Below, in pieces: positions 5,258-12,383 of a stretch of 14,194 bases of DNA (within the stretch, counting starts at the first letter, position 1; each line of letters starts with the position of its first letter). Position numbers and translations under genes: made by a program. Origin of the DNA: Dehalococcoidales bacterium. GTDB lineage: Bacteria > Chloroflexota > Dehalococcoidia > Dehalococcoidales > UBA5760. The notes under the pieces are model-generated. The model was not told the DNA's origin and searched no databases. It was given only the letters and a program-made list of their open reading frames with translations. The stretch covers positions 1 to 14,194 of the forward strand of contig JAQUOC010000025.1 of assembly GCA_028717305.1 (NCBI GenBank), read 5' to 3'.

Positions 5258-7036
5258 ATGTTTAGAATTCGTAGAGTTTACGACAATGTAACTCCGTTGA
5301 ACGAAGAAGCGATTAGCCAGGTTCAGGAAATCCTCCGCACCCAGTTTCCCGGTCTGTCCCGGAGGGACATTGCCAAACTACCCAAACAACTGCGCAACCC
5401 TTTGAAGTATCGCTTTCGTGCCATTCTCTTTGTGGCTGAAGACTCGAAGGATAGGGTGAAGGGTTTTGCCATTCTCTTTCACGAGCCGGTACTTAATTTT
5501 GGCTTCCTCGATTTCATATCCGCGGCCGAACGGGAGACCGGTAAGGGTATTGGCAGTGCTCTCTACGAGAGGGTGTGTGAAGAAGCCCTCTTCCTGAAAA
5601 CGGTTGGGCTTTTCCTGGAGTGCCTGCCCGATGATCCCGAGCTGTCGCGTAATCCTGAAATCAGAAAACAGAATGCCGCCCGTCTGCGCTTCTATGAAAG
5701 ATACGGTGCCAGGCCGATTGCCAACACTGCTTACGAAACACCCCTGGAACCCGGAGGCGATAATCCCCCTTACCTGGTTTATGATGACCTGGGCCAGGGT
5801 AGACCTCTGGGGCGGGATGAAGCACGTGCCATTGTCCGGGCAATTCTGGAACGAAAGTATCAGGGTGTCTGCCCTCAGAACTACATTGAGATGGTGGTCG
5901 AATCGTTTCAAGATGACCCGGTAAAGCTCAGAAAACCGAGGTACGTAAGAAAGAGGCCGCCGGTACCGGCCAGGATTTCCCCACCGCTTGATAAACGCAT
6001 CAGGCTGGTGATCAACGACCGACACGCCATCCATCATGTCGAGGAGCGTGGCTACGTTGAATCTCCGGTAAGGATAAGCTCAATTCTGGAGGAGCTCGAG
6101 ACCACCCGGCTGTTTCACAAGGTCAGCCCCCGGCACTTCGCCGAAAAACGTATCAAGGCAGTCCACCGCAGCCAGTTCGTTGACTACCTGAAGAGAGTGT
6201 GCACCAACCTCGAGCCGGACAAGTCCATTTATCCCTACGTCTTTCCGATTCGTAATGTCGCCCGGCCGCCCAAAGAGCTTTCCATTCGGGCAGGCTACTA
6301 CTGCATCGATACCTTTACGCCGATAAATCGGAATGCCTATCTGGCAGCCAGGAGGGCGGTGGACTGTGCTCTAACTGCAGCGAAAGAGATTCTGGATGGG
6401 TATCGTCTGGCTTATGCCCTGGTCAGGCCGCCCGGTCACCATGCCGAAAGGCGTGCCTTCGGCGGGTTCTGCTACTTTAACTCGGCGGCCGTCGCTGCCG
6501 AGTATTTGAGTGTTCATGGTAAGGTTGCCATACTGGATATTGACTATCACCACGGCAATGGACAGCAGAATATATTCTACGAGCGTGCCGATGTCTTGAC
6601 CGTATCTATTCACGGCCACCCCAATTTTGCCTATCCCTACTTCAGCGGTTTTGAAGGCGAGGAAGGTGCCGGTCCCGGCAAGGGGTATAATGTCAATATT
6701 CCTCTCCCTGAGAATGTCAGTAATGAACGCTATCTCAACGTGCTGGGTCGAGCACTGGGGCGAGTAGCCAGATTCAAACCCAAATTTCTCATCGTTACCC
6801 TTGGACTGGATACGGCCAAAGAAGACCCGACGGGTACCTGGAGCTTACAGGGCGAGGATTTCCAGACTATAGGAAAGATGATCGGCTCGCTCCATTATCC
6901 GACCATTGTCGTTCAGGAAGGAGGCTATGATACCAGGGTACTCGGTGTTAATGCCCGCCACTTTTTTGAAGGGCTCTGGGCCGGTTCTTTCACCTTACCC
7001 CCACGCTCCGGCAGGAAGAAGCCGGCGATGGAATAG
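5258..7036 (+). CDS. GNAT acetyltransferase fused to acetylpolyamine-amidohydrolase/HDAC-type deacetylase
   Basis: This 592-residue two-enzyme protein has three parts. Residues 1-180 are a GNAT domain: GFAILFHEP, FLDFISAAERETGKGIGSALY (84-103, motif A GKGIG), and RLRFYERYGARPI (142-154). Residues 180-240 are a helical, then basic and proline-rich linker. Residues 245-580 are a zinc-dependent deacetylase of the class II HDAC / acetylpolyamine amidohydrolase kind. The catalytic histidine pair is His394-His395 (RPPGHHAE). Zinc ligands are Asp429 and His431 (DIDYHHGNG) and Asp518 (LGLDT). The catalytic tyrosine is Tyr557 (EGGYD). The stretch IHGHPNFAYPYFSGFEGEEGAG resembles acetylpolyamine amidohydrolases more than histone enzymes. 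All catalytic residues are present. One chain could therefore add and remove acetyl groups. In context the substrate may be a small acetylated amine such as acetyl-beta-lysine (inference). Confidence 0.92.
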   Translation: MFRIRRVYDNVTPLNEEAISQVQEILRTQFPGLSRRDIAKLPKQLRNPLKYRFRAILFVAEDSKDRVKGFAILFHEPVLNFGFLDFISAAERETGKGIGSALYERVCEEALFLKTVGLFLECLPDDPELSRNPEIRKQNAARLRFYERYGARPIANTAYETPLEPGGDNPPYLVYDDLGQGRPLGRDEARAIVRAILERKYQGVCPQNYIEMVVESFQDDPVKLRKPRYVRKRPPVPARISPPLDKRIRLVINDRHAIHHVEERGYVESPVRISSILEELETTRLFHKVSPRHFAEKRIKAVHRSQFVDYLKRVCTNLEPDKSIYPYVFPIRNVARPPKELSIRAGYYCIDTFTPINRNAYLAARRAVDCALTAAKEILDGYRLAYALVRPPGHHAERRAFGGFCYFNSAAVAAEYLSVHGKVAILDIDYHHGNGQQNIFYERADVLTVSIHGHPNFAYPYFSGFEGEEGAGPGKGYNVNIPLPENVSNERYLNVLGRALGRVARFKPKFLIVTLGLDTAKEDPTGTWSLQGEDFQTIGKMIGSLHYPTIVVQEGGYDTRVLGVNARHFFEGLWAGSFTLPPRSGRKKPAME

Positions 7037-7136
7037 TACCGGGGTGACCTGATGGGCCAGGGTAAGGTCCTGTGCTTCTGCAATTGCCGGGATGTTTATC
7101 GGATATTATTTATAGCTGGACAAATGATATATTATT

Positions 7137-7688
7137 ATGGAACTGACGCTAAATCCTCAGGTCAATTTGTGGGGAGAACAAGGAGAAATTGCGATAGAAA
7201 TAGAAGATAAGGACAAAACGAGAGAGCAACTGATAAATGAACTGGATACTCTGCGTAACAGGATTACTGCACTAGAGGTAGTAGAAATAGCGTATTTTCA
7301 GCTGGTAGGACATCTTAGTGAACGTACCAAAGAACTGACCTGTATTTATTCTGTTGCCCAGATTGTTGATCACCCGGGCTCTACTCTATCCAAGATCTAT
7401 CAACAGATTGTCGAAGTGCTTCCTGCTGGATTTAAGTATCCTGCGGTTGCCCGTGCGAGGATAGAGATAGATGGCAAGGAATTCCGTTCGCTGGGCTACA
7501 TCGATACGAAGTGGAAGCTGTCAACCAATATAGAAGTATACAATGTGAAAAGGGGTACTTTAGAGATCTGTTACCTGGAGAAGAAAGCGGAAAAGAGTAT
7601 CGGGCCTTTTCTAAATGAAGAGTGGCTATTACTTACAGTCATTGCCGGTCGGCTGGGAAGACTGATCGAGCGCAAGGAAGCAGACTAA
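7137..7688 (+). CDS. Stand-alone coiled-coil plus GAF-like sensor domain protein
   Basis: This 183-residue cytoplasmic protein has a short variable N-terminus, a coiled coil at about 25-60 (KTREQLINELDTLRNRITAL), and a GAF-like domain at about 63-180 that begins ERTKELTCIYSVAQIV and ends ITVIAGRLGRLIER-like. I recognise this block as the sensor module that precedes histidine-kinase or PAS domains in methanogens and Dehalococcoidia. Here it stops without a kinase, phosphoacceptor or DNA-binding domain. The downstream 244 bases contain no kinase remnant, so it is either a free sensor or partner protein or the residue of a lost kinase. The ATG has no clear Shine-Dalgarno; AT-rich sequence (7104-7136) precedes it, so transcription may start close to the ATG. 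The ligand is unknown. Confidence 0.7.
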   Translation: MELTLNPQVNLWGEQGEIAIEIEDKDKTREQLINELDTLRNRITALEVVEIAYFQLVGHLSERTKELTCIYSVAQIVDHPGSTLSKIYQQIVEVLPAGFKYPAVARARIEIDGKEFRSLGYIDTKWKLSTNIEVYNVKRGTLEICYLEKKAEKSIGPFLNEEWLLLTVIAGRLGRLIERKEAD

Positions 7689-7707
7689 CCCTCTTGCCAG
7701 AACCTGT

Positions 7708-7815
7708 GCCGGTTACAGACTGTCTCATTACCCTTACGAGTACAGTTCTTTCCGCCATGCTGTCGAACCTCAGCCTGTGGTCTAACTATACGTTAGCATA
7801 CCACAGCCGGTTACA
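7708..7815 (+). repeat. 10-bp direct repeat GCCGGTTACA, 98 bp apart
   Basis: Exact copies lie at 7708-7717 and 7806-7815. Similarity extends upstream (ACC, three differing bases, then the repeat). The second copy starts at the last base of the strong hairpin at 7775-7806. Its meaning is unknown. Confidence 0.35.
7775..7806 (+). other. Strong hairpin in the spacer before the InlB-repeat gene
   Basis: CTGTGGT pairs with ACCACAG, and inside it CTAAC pairs with GTTAG around a TATAC loop, with a 3-base bulge (CAT) on the right arm. This gives 12 base pairs over 32 bases. No T-run follows, so it is not a standard intrinsic terminator. It may be a Rho-independent-like stop, a processing site, or part of a structured RNA. 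No gene is supported in 7689-7932. Confidence 0.5.
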
Positions 7816-7859
7816 TGCTTAAAGAACACGAAAACGTTATGCTCCGGTTTGTATGGAAT

Positions 7860-7888
7860 TTGACACAGAATTGCCTTGTTGATATCCT
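7860..7888 (+). promoter_or_regulatory. Sigma70-type promoter of the InlB-repeat gene
   Basis: TTGACA at 7860-7865 (exact consensus), 17-bp spacer, TATCCT at 7883-7888 (four of six). Start near 7895; GGAG at 7918-7921 precedes the ATG at 7933. Confidence 0.55.
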
Positions 7889-7932
7889 GAATATAGGAGT
7901 GTTTTGCTCATATTAGTGGAGTTAATGAAGAT

Positions 7933-9264
7933 ATGAACCTGAAACTAGCCGGTAGACCATGGCTTTGGTTATTGGTTGGTTGCCTGCTGTCTCTCTTCTC
8001 GTTACTGCTGGTCTCGGCTAAGCCGGCCTATGGCTGAGGGTGCAGTAGCGGTGGGTCGTCGAGTTCGACGGCGGAATATTTAGATTTAGACGTTGGCCCG
8101 GCCGGCACTGGCTCAATAGTATTAAACGGCTCTTCCCTAGAATCTTATCCCGCCAGTCACAGGTTCTACGGAAGAGAGTTTGTTGATCTCGAAGCAATAC
8201 CGGCTCCAGGATATTACTTTGACAACTGGAGCGGTGATTTAACCGGTACTGAGAACCCGGTATCGGTTAATGTTACTCATGATTCTCTTATCGTGGCCAA
8301 CTTCTCGCCGATAGTGCACACCCTCTCTCTGGGAGTAGAAGGCAGCGGATCTATCCAGCCTGCGGTTGGAGCTTATCAGTATAATGAGGGCGATGTGGTC
8401 GCTATCAAGGCCGTTCCGGATCAGGGCTGGCAGTTTGATGGGTGGAGCGGCGGCGTAACTGCCCCCGACTTAACCGCGACGACAGTCATTGTAAGTTCGG
8501 ATAAGACCGTTACCGCCGAATTTACCCCGATAATGCACGCCCTCTCTCTAGGAGTAGACGGCAGTGGATCTACTAAACCGGTGCTGGGCACCTACCGGTA
8601 CCGTGAGGGTGACGTGGTTACCGTAATCGCCATTACCGGTGAGGGCTGGCGGTTTGATGGATGGAGCGGTGACGTTGCCGACTCCAAATCGGCCGTGACG
8701 ACAGTCACCGTGAGTTCGAATAAGACCGTTACCGCCAACTTTACCCCGATAGTGCATACCCTCTCTCTGGAAGTAGACGGCAGTGGGTCAATCCAGCCTG
8801 CGGCGGGAATCCATGAGTACAATCAGGGTGATGTGGTCACCATCACAGCCACTCCGGGTGAGGGCTGGCAGTTTGACGGTTGGAGCGGTGATGTTACTGA
8901 CTCCGAATCGGCCGTGACGACTGTCACCGTGAGTTCGGATATGACCGTTACCGCCGAGTTTTCCCCGATAGTGCACACCCTCTCTCTGGGGGTAGACGGC
9001 AGCGGGTCAATCCAGCCTGCGGCTGGGTCTCACGAGTACAATGAGGGAGATGTGGTCACCATCACAGCCACTCCAGCTGAGGGCTGGCAGTTTGACGGTT
9101 GGAGCGGTGATGTTTCTGACTCCGAATCGGCCGTGACAACTGTTACCGTGAGTTCGGATAAGACCGTTACCGCCAACTTTTCCCAGGCTGAGCCATCCTG
9201 GTGGAAGGCTCTTCATACCGTCTACGACAGAGTCCTGGCGATGTTCAGATCGCTGGGTGTTTGA
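7933..9264 (+). CDS. Exported InlB-type repeat protein, frame interrupted by an in-frame TGA
   Basis: One frame runs from ATG 7933 to TGA 9262-9264 (443 residues) with a single TGA at codon 35 (8035-8037). Before it lies an intact signal peptide: basic start, then the hydrophobic run LLVGCLLSLFSLLLVSA, then KPAYG. After it come a cysteine and Ser/Gly linker (GCSSGGSSSS) and five tandem domains of the divergent InlB B-repeat kind, each with GSGSIQP, YNEGDVVTITA, GWQFDGWSGDV and VSSDKTVTANF motifs. The C-terminus (SWWKALHTVYDRVLAMFRSLGV) has no sorting signal or membrane anchor. These repeats are typical of secreted or surface proteins. A start at GTG 8293 would lose the signal peptide and split a repeat, so it is unlikely to be natural. 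The TGA replaces what is probably a Cys codon (one base from TGC or TGT). A recent nonsense mutation or an assembly error is most likely; recoding is the alternative. Confidence 0.7.
8055..8072 (+). other. Hairpin shortly after the in-frame TGA
   Basis: GTCGTCG and CGACGGC pair over seven positions (one G-T wobble) around an AGTT loop. The loop starts 24 bases after the TGA, within the distance seen for bacterial SECIS elements. The bulged U and loop typical of SECIS are not clearly present. The hairpin also falls in a repetitive Ser-codon stretch, where such pairing can arise by chance. Confidence 0.35.
8308..9183 (+). repeat. Four tandem 219-bp coding repeats (73 residues each)
   Basis: Units at 8308-8526, 8527-8745, 8746-8964 and 8965-9183 are all exactly 219 bp and highly alike at the DNA level. 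A fifth, diverged copy precedes them at about 8074-8307. Exact unit length and high identity indicate recent duplication or gene conversion. Copy number is the part of the window most likely to be misassembled. Confidence 0.9.
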
Positions 9265-9295
9265 TTTCCGGGAATCTCAGATTGTTGAAAGGTCT

Positions 9296-9310
9296 CCCGG
9301 TGCACCCGGG
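9296..9310. terminator. Possible terminator between convergent genes
   Basis: CCCGG and CCGGG flank TGCAC, giving a 5-bp GC stem in the 53-base gap between the InlB-repeat gene and znuB. A wider pairing of CCGGGA (9268-9273) with TCCCGG (9295-9300) is also possible. No T-run is present on either side, so termination is inferred from position. Confidence 0.35.
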
Positions 9311-9317
9311 TTGAGTG

Positions 9318-10145
9318 TCAAGCATTCCTTGCTTCCCGTCTCCTGCTTTGCAGCTTCAGGAAGCCGAGCGTAATCAGGAATACCCCCCCGCCGACCAGAA
9401 TTATGGTGGCCCCCGAGGGCAGATCGACAGCGTAGGAAAGCCATAGTCCCCCGAAGGTAAAGCCGATCCCCAGCCCGACAGCCAGCATCATCATTTTTTT
9501 CAGATTGCTGGTGAAGCGGCGTGCCATTGCTGCCGGTATCGTCAGCAGGGCGATAATGAGAATGATGCCGACGATTCTAATCATTAGCACCACGGTCAGG
9601 GCAATCAAGCACAGCAGTGTCAGATACAGGCGTTCCACGGGCAGCCCCATCACCCTGCCGAATTCTTCATCGAACGAAAACGCGGTAAACTCTTTATAGA
9701 GAAGGCTGACTGCCAGGATTATGACCGCGTCCAGGACAACCATCAGTAACAGGTCCGAAGCGGGTACCGTTAGGATGTTGCCGAAAAGGTAGCTGAAGAG
9801 GTCCGGGGCATAGCCCGGCGTTAACGCAATGAATATTATGCCCAGCGCCATGCCTATCGACCAGAAGATGCCGATGGCGGTGTCTTCTGCCAGCCTGGTG
9901 CGGCGTACCAGGGCACCCATGCCCAGGGCTGAGGCAATGGTAAATACCAGCGCTCCGATGATGGGGTTGATGCCCATGAAATAGCCGATGCCGATACCGC
10001 CGAAGGAGGCGTGCGCAATGCCGCCGCTGATAAAGACCATCCGTTTGACTATGACATAGGTGCCGATAATGCCGCAGGCAATGGCCGCCAGCAGTCCGGC
10101 CCAGAAGGCATTCTGCATGAATTCATACTGTAATATTTCTGTCAT
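9318..10145 (-). CDS. znuB: Zinc/manganese ABC transporter permease ZnuB
   Basis: This is a 275-residue integral inner-membrane protein that forms the channel for Zn2+ delivered by ZnuA. It is strongly hydrophobic with about eight helices. ABC-3 family landmarks are visible: the early block GIIGTYVIVKRMVFISGGIAHASFGGIGIG, the cytoplasmic coupling segment FDEEFGRVMGLPVERLY, and the later RIVGIILIIALLTIPAAMARR. A GTG 63 bases upstream (10208) would extend the frame deep into znuC. The ATG at 10143-10145 overlaps the znuC stop as ATGA, has GGGG shortly before it, and matches where the family begins, so I choose it. It is the last gene of the fur-znuA-znuC-znuB unit. Manganese or iron transport cannot be excluded from the permease alone. 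Confidence 0.93.
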   Translation of the reverse strand: MTEILQYEFMQNAFWAGLLAAIACGIIGTYVIVKRMVFISGGIAHASFGGIGIGYFMGINPIIGALVFTIASALGMGALVRRTRLAEDTAIGIFWSIGMALGIIFIALTPGYAPDLFSYLFGNILTVPASDLLLMVVLDAVIILAVSLLYKEFTAFSFDEEFGRVMGLPVERLYLTLLCLIALTVVLMIRIVGIILIIALLTIPAAMARRFTSNLKKMMMLAVGLGIGFTFGGLWLSYAVDLPSGATIILVGGGVFLITLGFLKLQSRRREARNA

Positions 10146-10912
10146 CTGTCCCCGTGCTTCTTCAGGACGCGGTGGGGTACGCCGTGCGCTATCATCTGTA
10201 TCGGGCACTGATAGGCCGCTTCCAAATCGTCGGCGCTGATTTCTTTGGTGCCGTGGTAGAAAAGGCGGCGGTTAAGGCAGGCTATCTTGTCGACGTATAT
10301 CGAGACGGCGCTGATGTCGTGGGAAACTATCACTATCGTCATCTCTTTCTTCAGCCTGGCCAGCAGCTGGTAAAATCCCTCCTGCATCGCGGTGTCGACG
10401 CTGGCCATCGGCTCGTCGAGCAGCAGCAGCTTCGGCTCACCGACCAGGGCCCGTGCCACAAAGACGCGCTGCTGCTGTCCGCCGGACAACCGGCCGATCT
10501 GGCGGTCTTGGTACTCCAGCATGTCGACCGACTTGAGGGCTTTCTGCGCAGCATCGATATCCGCGGGGCGGTAGTTGTGAAACAGCCTTTTAGCGCCCAG
10601 TCTTCCCATGAGAACGACGTCCCGTACGTTTACCGGAAAGTCCCGGTCGAAGAGGCTGTACTGGGGAACGTAGCCGATCAGCCCGCGAACATTAACGTCG
10701 GATGAAGGCTTGCCCATCACCCTAACCCTGCCGCGATCGGGGTCTATCAACCCCAGCACGGTTCGCAGCAGAGTCGTCTTGCCCCCGCCGTTAGGTCCGA
10801 TGATGCCGAGGAAATCGCGGTGATACAGCGACAGGTTGACTGCCTCGAGGACAACGGTACCGTCGTATTTCACCCAGAGGTCTTCGATTTCTAAAACGAC
10901 CGGCTGTGCCAT
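10142..10912 (-). CDS. znuC: Zinc/manganese ABC transporter ATP-binding protein ZnuC
   Basis: This 256-residue ATPase powers the ZnuB permease from the cytoplasmic face. All ABC motifs are intact: Walker A GPNGGGKTT (39-47), Q-loop Gln84 in YVPQYS, signature LSGGQQQR (142-149), Walker B LLLLDEP (162-168), and H-loop His198 in VSHD. The block DFPVNVRDVVLMGR is typical of the metal-chelate ABC ATPase group. A GTG at 10919-10921 overlapping the znuA stop would add three residues. The ATG at 10910-10912 has GGAG at an ideal eight bases, so I prefer it. Tight spacing with znuA (5 bases after its stop) and a 4-base overlap with znuB indicate coupled translation of the three subunits. Confidence 0.94.
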   Translation of the reverse strand: MAQPVVLEIEDLWVKYDGTVVLEAVNLSLYHRDFLGIIGPNGGGKTTLLRTVLGLIDPDRGRVRVMGKPSSDVNVRGLIGYVPQYSLFDRDFPVNVRDVVLMGRLGAKRLFHNYRPADIDAAQKALKSVDMLEYQDRQIGRLSGGQQQRVFVARALVGEPKLLLLDEPMASVDTAMQEGFYQLLARLKKEMTIVIVSHDISAVSIYVDKIACLNRRLFYHGTKEISADDLEAAYQCPIQMIAHGVPHRVLKKHGDR

Positions 10913-10917
10913 GGTAT

Positions 10918-11823
10918 TCACTCCATCGCCTGGACTAGCTCGCCCAGCAAAATGCGCAGGTTCGTTACGTAGTCTCTTGCCAGCGGGTCGATCAGGACGA
11001 CCCTGCCGTCGATAGCATCGGCAATGACTTTGGCGCCGTTCGGATTGAACTGGGGCGAGGCGAAGACCACCTTAATATTGTATTCCCGGGCGTGTTCGAT
11101 CAGATGGGCCAATCCGGCCGGCGTCGGCTCCTTGCCCTCGTCTTCAATCGGCAGCATGGTGAGGCCGTAATCCCGGGCGAAATAACCGAATGAGGGGTGG
11201 TAGACCATGAACATGCGGTTTTCCACTCCGGATAGGCCTTCGGTTATATCCTGGTCCAGTTGTATCAGTTCCTGCAGGTAGGCATCGCGGTTTTGCTCGT
11301 AGTAGTCGCGGTTATCCGGGTCGACTGCTATCAGACCGAGGGCGATATTCTGCACCATGACCTGGGCGTTGCGCGGTGACATCCAGATGTGCGGGTCCAT
11401 GCCTCCGTGCTCATGCTCCCCGCCTTCGTGCTCGGCCGCCGTTTCCTGGAGTTGAACACCTTGCGAGCAGTCGACCACTAGCATGTCCTGATTTGCGGCG
11501 CTGAGCCTGTCCATCCAGCTCAGCTCGAATTCCACTCCTGAGCCCACCTTGGCATACATCCTGGCCCGGGCCAGCTTCTCCATCTGCCCCGGCGTCGGTT
11601 CGTGGGTATGAGGACTTGCTCCCGGCGGCACCATCACGGTAACGTCGACTTTTTCCCCGCCGATCCTCTCCACGAATTCAGCCTGGGGCAGTACGGTGAC
11701 CACTACTCCCAGTTCCGCTGCCGGTTCCGCATGCTTGGCGCAGGAAACGGCCGCTGCCGGCAATGATGCCGTCAACAGCGCTGCCAGTATCAGGGGAAAC
11801 ACCTTCCCGCGGGTTCCCTGCAT
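10918..11823 (-). CDS. znuA: Zinc-binding lipoprotein ZnuA (metal ABC transporter, cluster A-I/9)
   Basis: This 301-residue substrate-binding protein captures Zn2+ outside the membrane and passes it to ZnuB. The N-terminus is a lipoprotein signal: basic start, hydrophobic run LILAALLTASLPAAA, lipobox AVSC with Cys28 as the lipidated residue. Likely metal ligands are His72 (PHTHEP), His145 (DPHIWMSP), His209 (VYHPSFGYF) and Asp284 (PLARDY). Between the first two histidines is a His/Glu-rich loop at 131-140 (EHEGGEHEHG), typical of zinc-specific rather than manganese-specific members. The ATG is preceded by AGGA-rich sequence (minus strand, 11828-11840). It lies 78 bases downstream of the Fur-family gene on the same strand, which supports zinc as the cargo. 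Confidence 0.94.
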   Translation of the reverse strand: MQGTRGKVFPLILAALLTASLPAAAVSCAKHAEPAAELGVVVTVLPQAEFVERIGGEKVDVTVMVPPGASPHTHEPTPGQMEKLARARMYAKVGSGVEFELSWMDRLSAANQDMLVVDCSQGVQLQETAAEHEGGEHEHGGMDPHIWMSPRNAQVMVQNIALGLIAVDPDNRDYYEQNRDAYLQELIQLDQDITEGLSGVENRMFMVYHPSFGYFARDYGLTMLPIEDEGKEPTPAGLAHLIEHAREYNIKVVFASPQFNPNGAKVIADAIDGRVVLIDPLARDYVTNLRILLGELVQAME

Positions 11824-11868
11824 CTTATCCTGTCCTCTTGTAATCGATGATGGTTTTCAGTTGCCGCT

Positions 11869-11890
11869 AAAATAAGCCCCCGGTTGGCTT
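11869..11890 (-). terminator. Weak terminator-like hairpin between regulator and znuA
   Basis: Read on the minus strand, AAGCC and GGCTT pair around a 7-base loop and are followed by ATTTTA. The 5-bp stem is weak, so partial termination could set regulator and transporter levels differently from one promoter. Confidence 0.35.
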
Positions 11891-11901
11891 TGTTACTGAT
11901 T

Positions 11902-12342
11902 CTAAGACTCGGCCGTCTGCTGGCAGTCGGGACAGATGCCGACGAATTCGAGGAGGTGTTCCTCAATCTTGAACCCGGTTCCTTCCGACAGCTTTCGCTC
12001 GATGTCGGCCAGGTCGCAGTTGCTGAAGTCGACGACCCTGTTGCACCCGGAGCACACCAGGTGGTGATGGTGCTCCAGGGGTCTCCGGACCAGGTAGCTG
12101 CGGCCGCTGCCCGCGGTATGCACTTCGCAGATCAGCCCCAGTTCGGAGAGAATATTGATGGTGCGGTAGATGGTGGTCAGGCCGATATTTTGATGTTCCT
12201 CTCTGACGCTTTGATATATTGCTTCCGGGGTAAGATGGTTGTCACTCCCCATGATTATCTTCAGCACCGCCCGCCGCTGCGGCGTCAGTTTATATCCGCG
12301 CTGCTTCATTATGCTGGAGATTTTTCTTTCCGATAATCTCAT
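11902..12342 (-). CDS. zur: Fur-family metalloregulator, probably Zur
   Basis: This 146-residue repressor binds DNA when loaded with metal. Residues 1-80 form the Fur winged helix (KQRGYKLTPQRRAVLKII, LTPEAIYQSVREEH, IGLTTIYRTINILSELGLI). Residues 85-140 form the dimerisation and metal domain, with the histidine run EHHHHLVC (90-97) and two structural zinc pairs CSGC (Cys97, Cys100) and CPDC (Cys137, Cys140). Sequence alone cannot separate Zur, Fur and PerR. Position directly ahead of znuA-znuC-znuB points to zinc sensing and control of its own operon. The ATG at 12340-12342 lacks a strong Shine-Dalgarno. A second ATG at residue 12 is possible but would trim the first helix. The promoter lies just upstream. 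Confidence 0.88.
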   Translation of the reverse strand: MRLSERKISSIMKQRGYKLTPQRRAVLKIIMGSDNHLTPEAIYQSVREEHQNIGLTTIYRTINILSELGLICEVHTAGSGRSYLVRRPLEHHHHLVCSGCNRVVDFSNCDLADIERKLSEGTGFKIEEHLLEFVGICPDCQQTAES

Positions 12343-12383
12343 GACTATAGATGAAAACCTTTATCGTTTGTACCTGTGAACAT

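Noticed and set aside
5378..6037. A 219-codon open frame on the minus strand opposite the GNAT-HDAC gene
   Set aside because: It lies wholly inside a gene with intact catalytic motifs and its product matches no family I know; it is a shadow frame.
8035..8037. Alternative genetic code reading TGA as Gly or Trp
   Set aside because: Several other genes here end in TGA at their expected length, and no other in-frame TGA was needed.
8308..9183. CRISPR array from the regular repeats
   Set aside because: Units are 219 bp, contiguous, in frame and coding, without short repeats or unique spacers.
8293..9264. A start at GTG 8293 for the repeat protein
   Set aside because: It would begin inside the first repeat and drop the signal peptide and promoter that sit in frame upstream; the frame really begins at 7933 with one TGA in between.
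10154..10705. A 183-codon plus-strand frame opposite znuC
   Set aside because: Shadow of the ABC ATPase, whose motifs are complete on the minus strand.
11884..12336. A 150-codon plus-strand frame opposite the Fur-family gene
   Set aside because: The minus-strand product has full Fur motifs and both zinc Cys pairs; the opposite frame has none.
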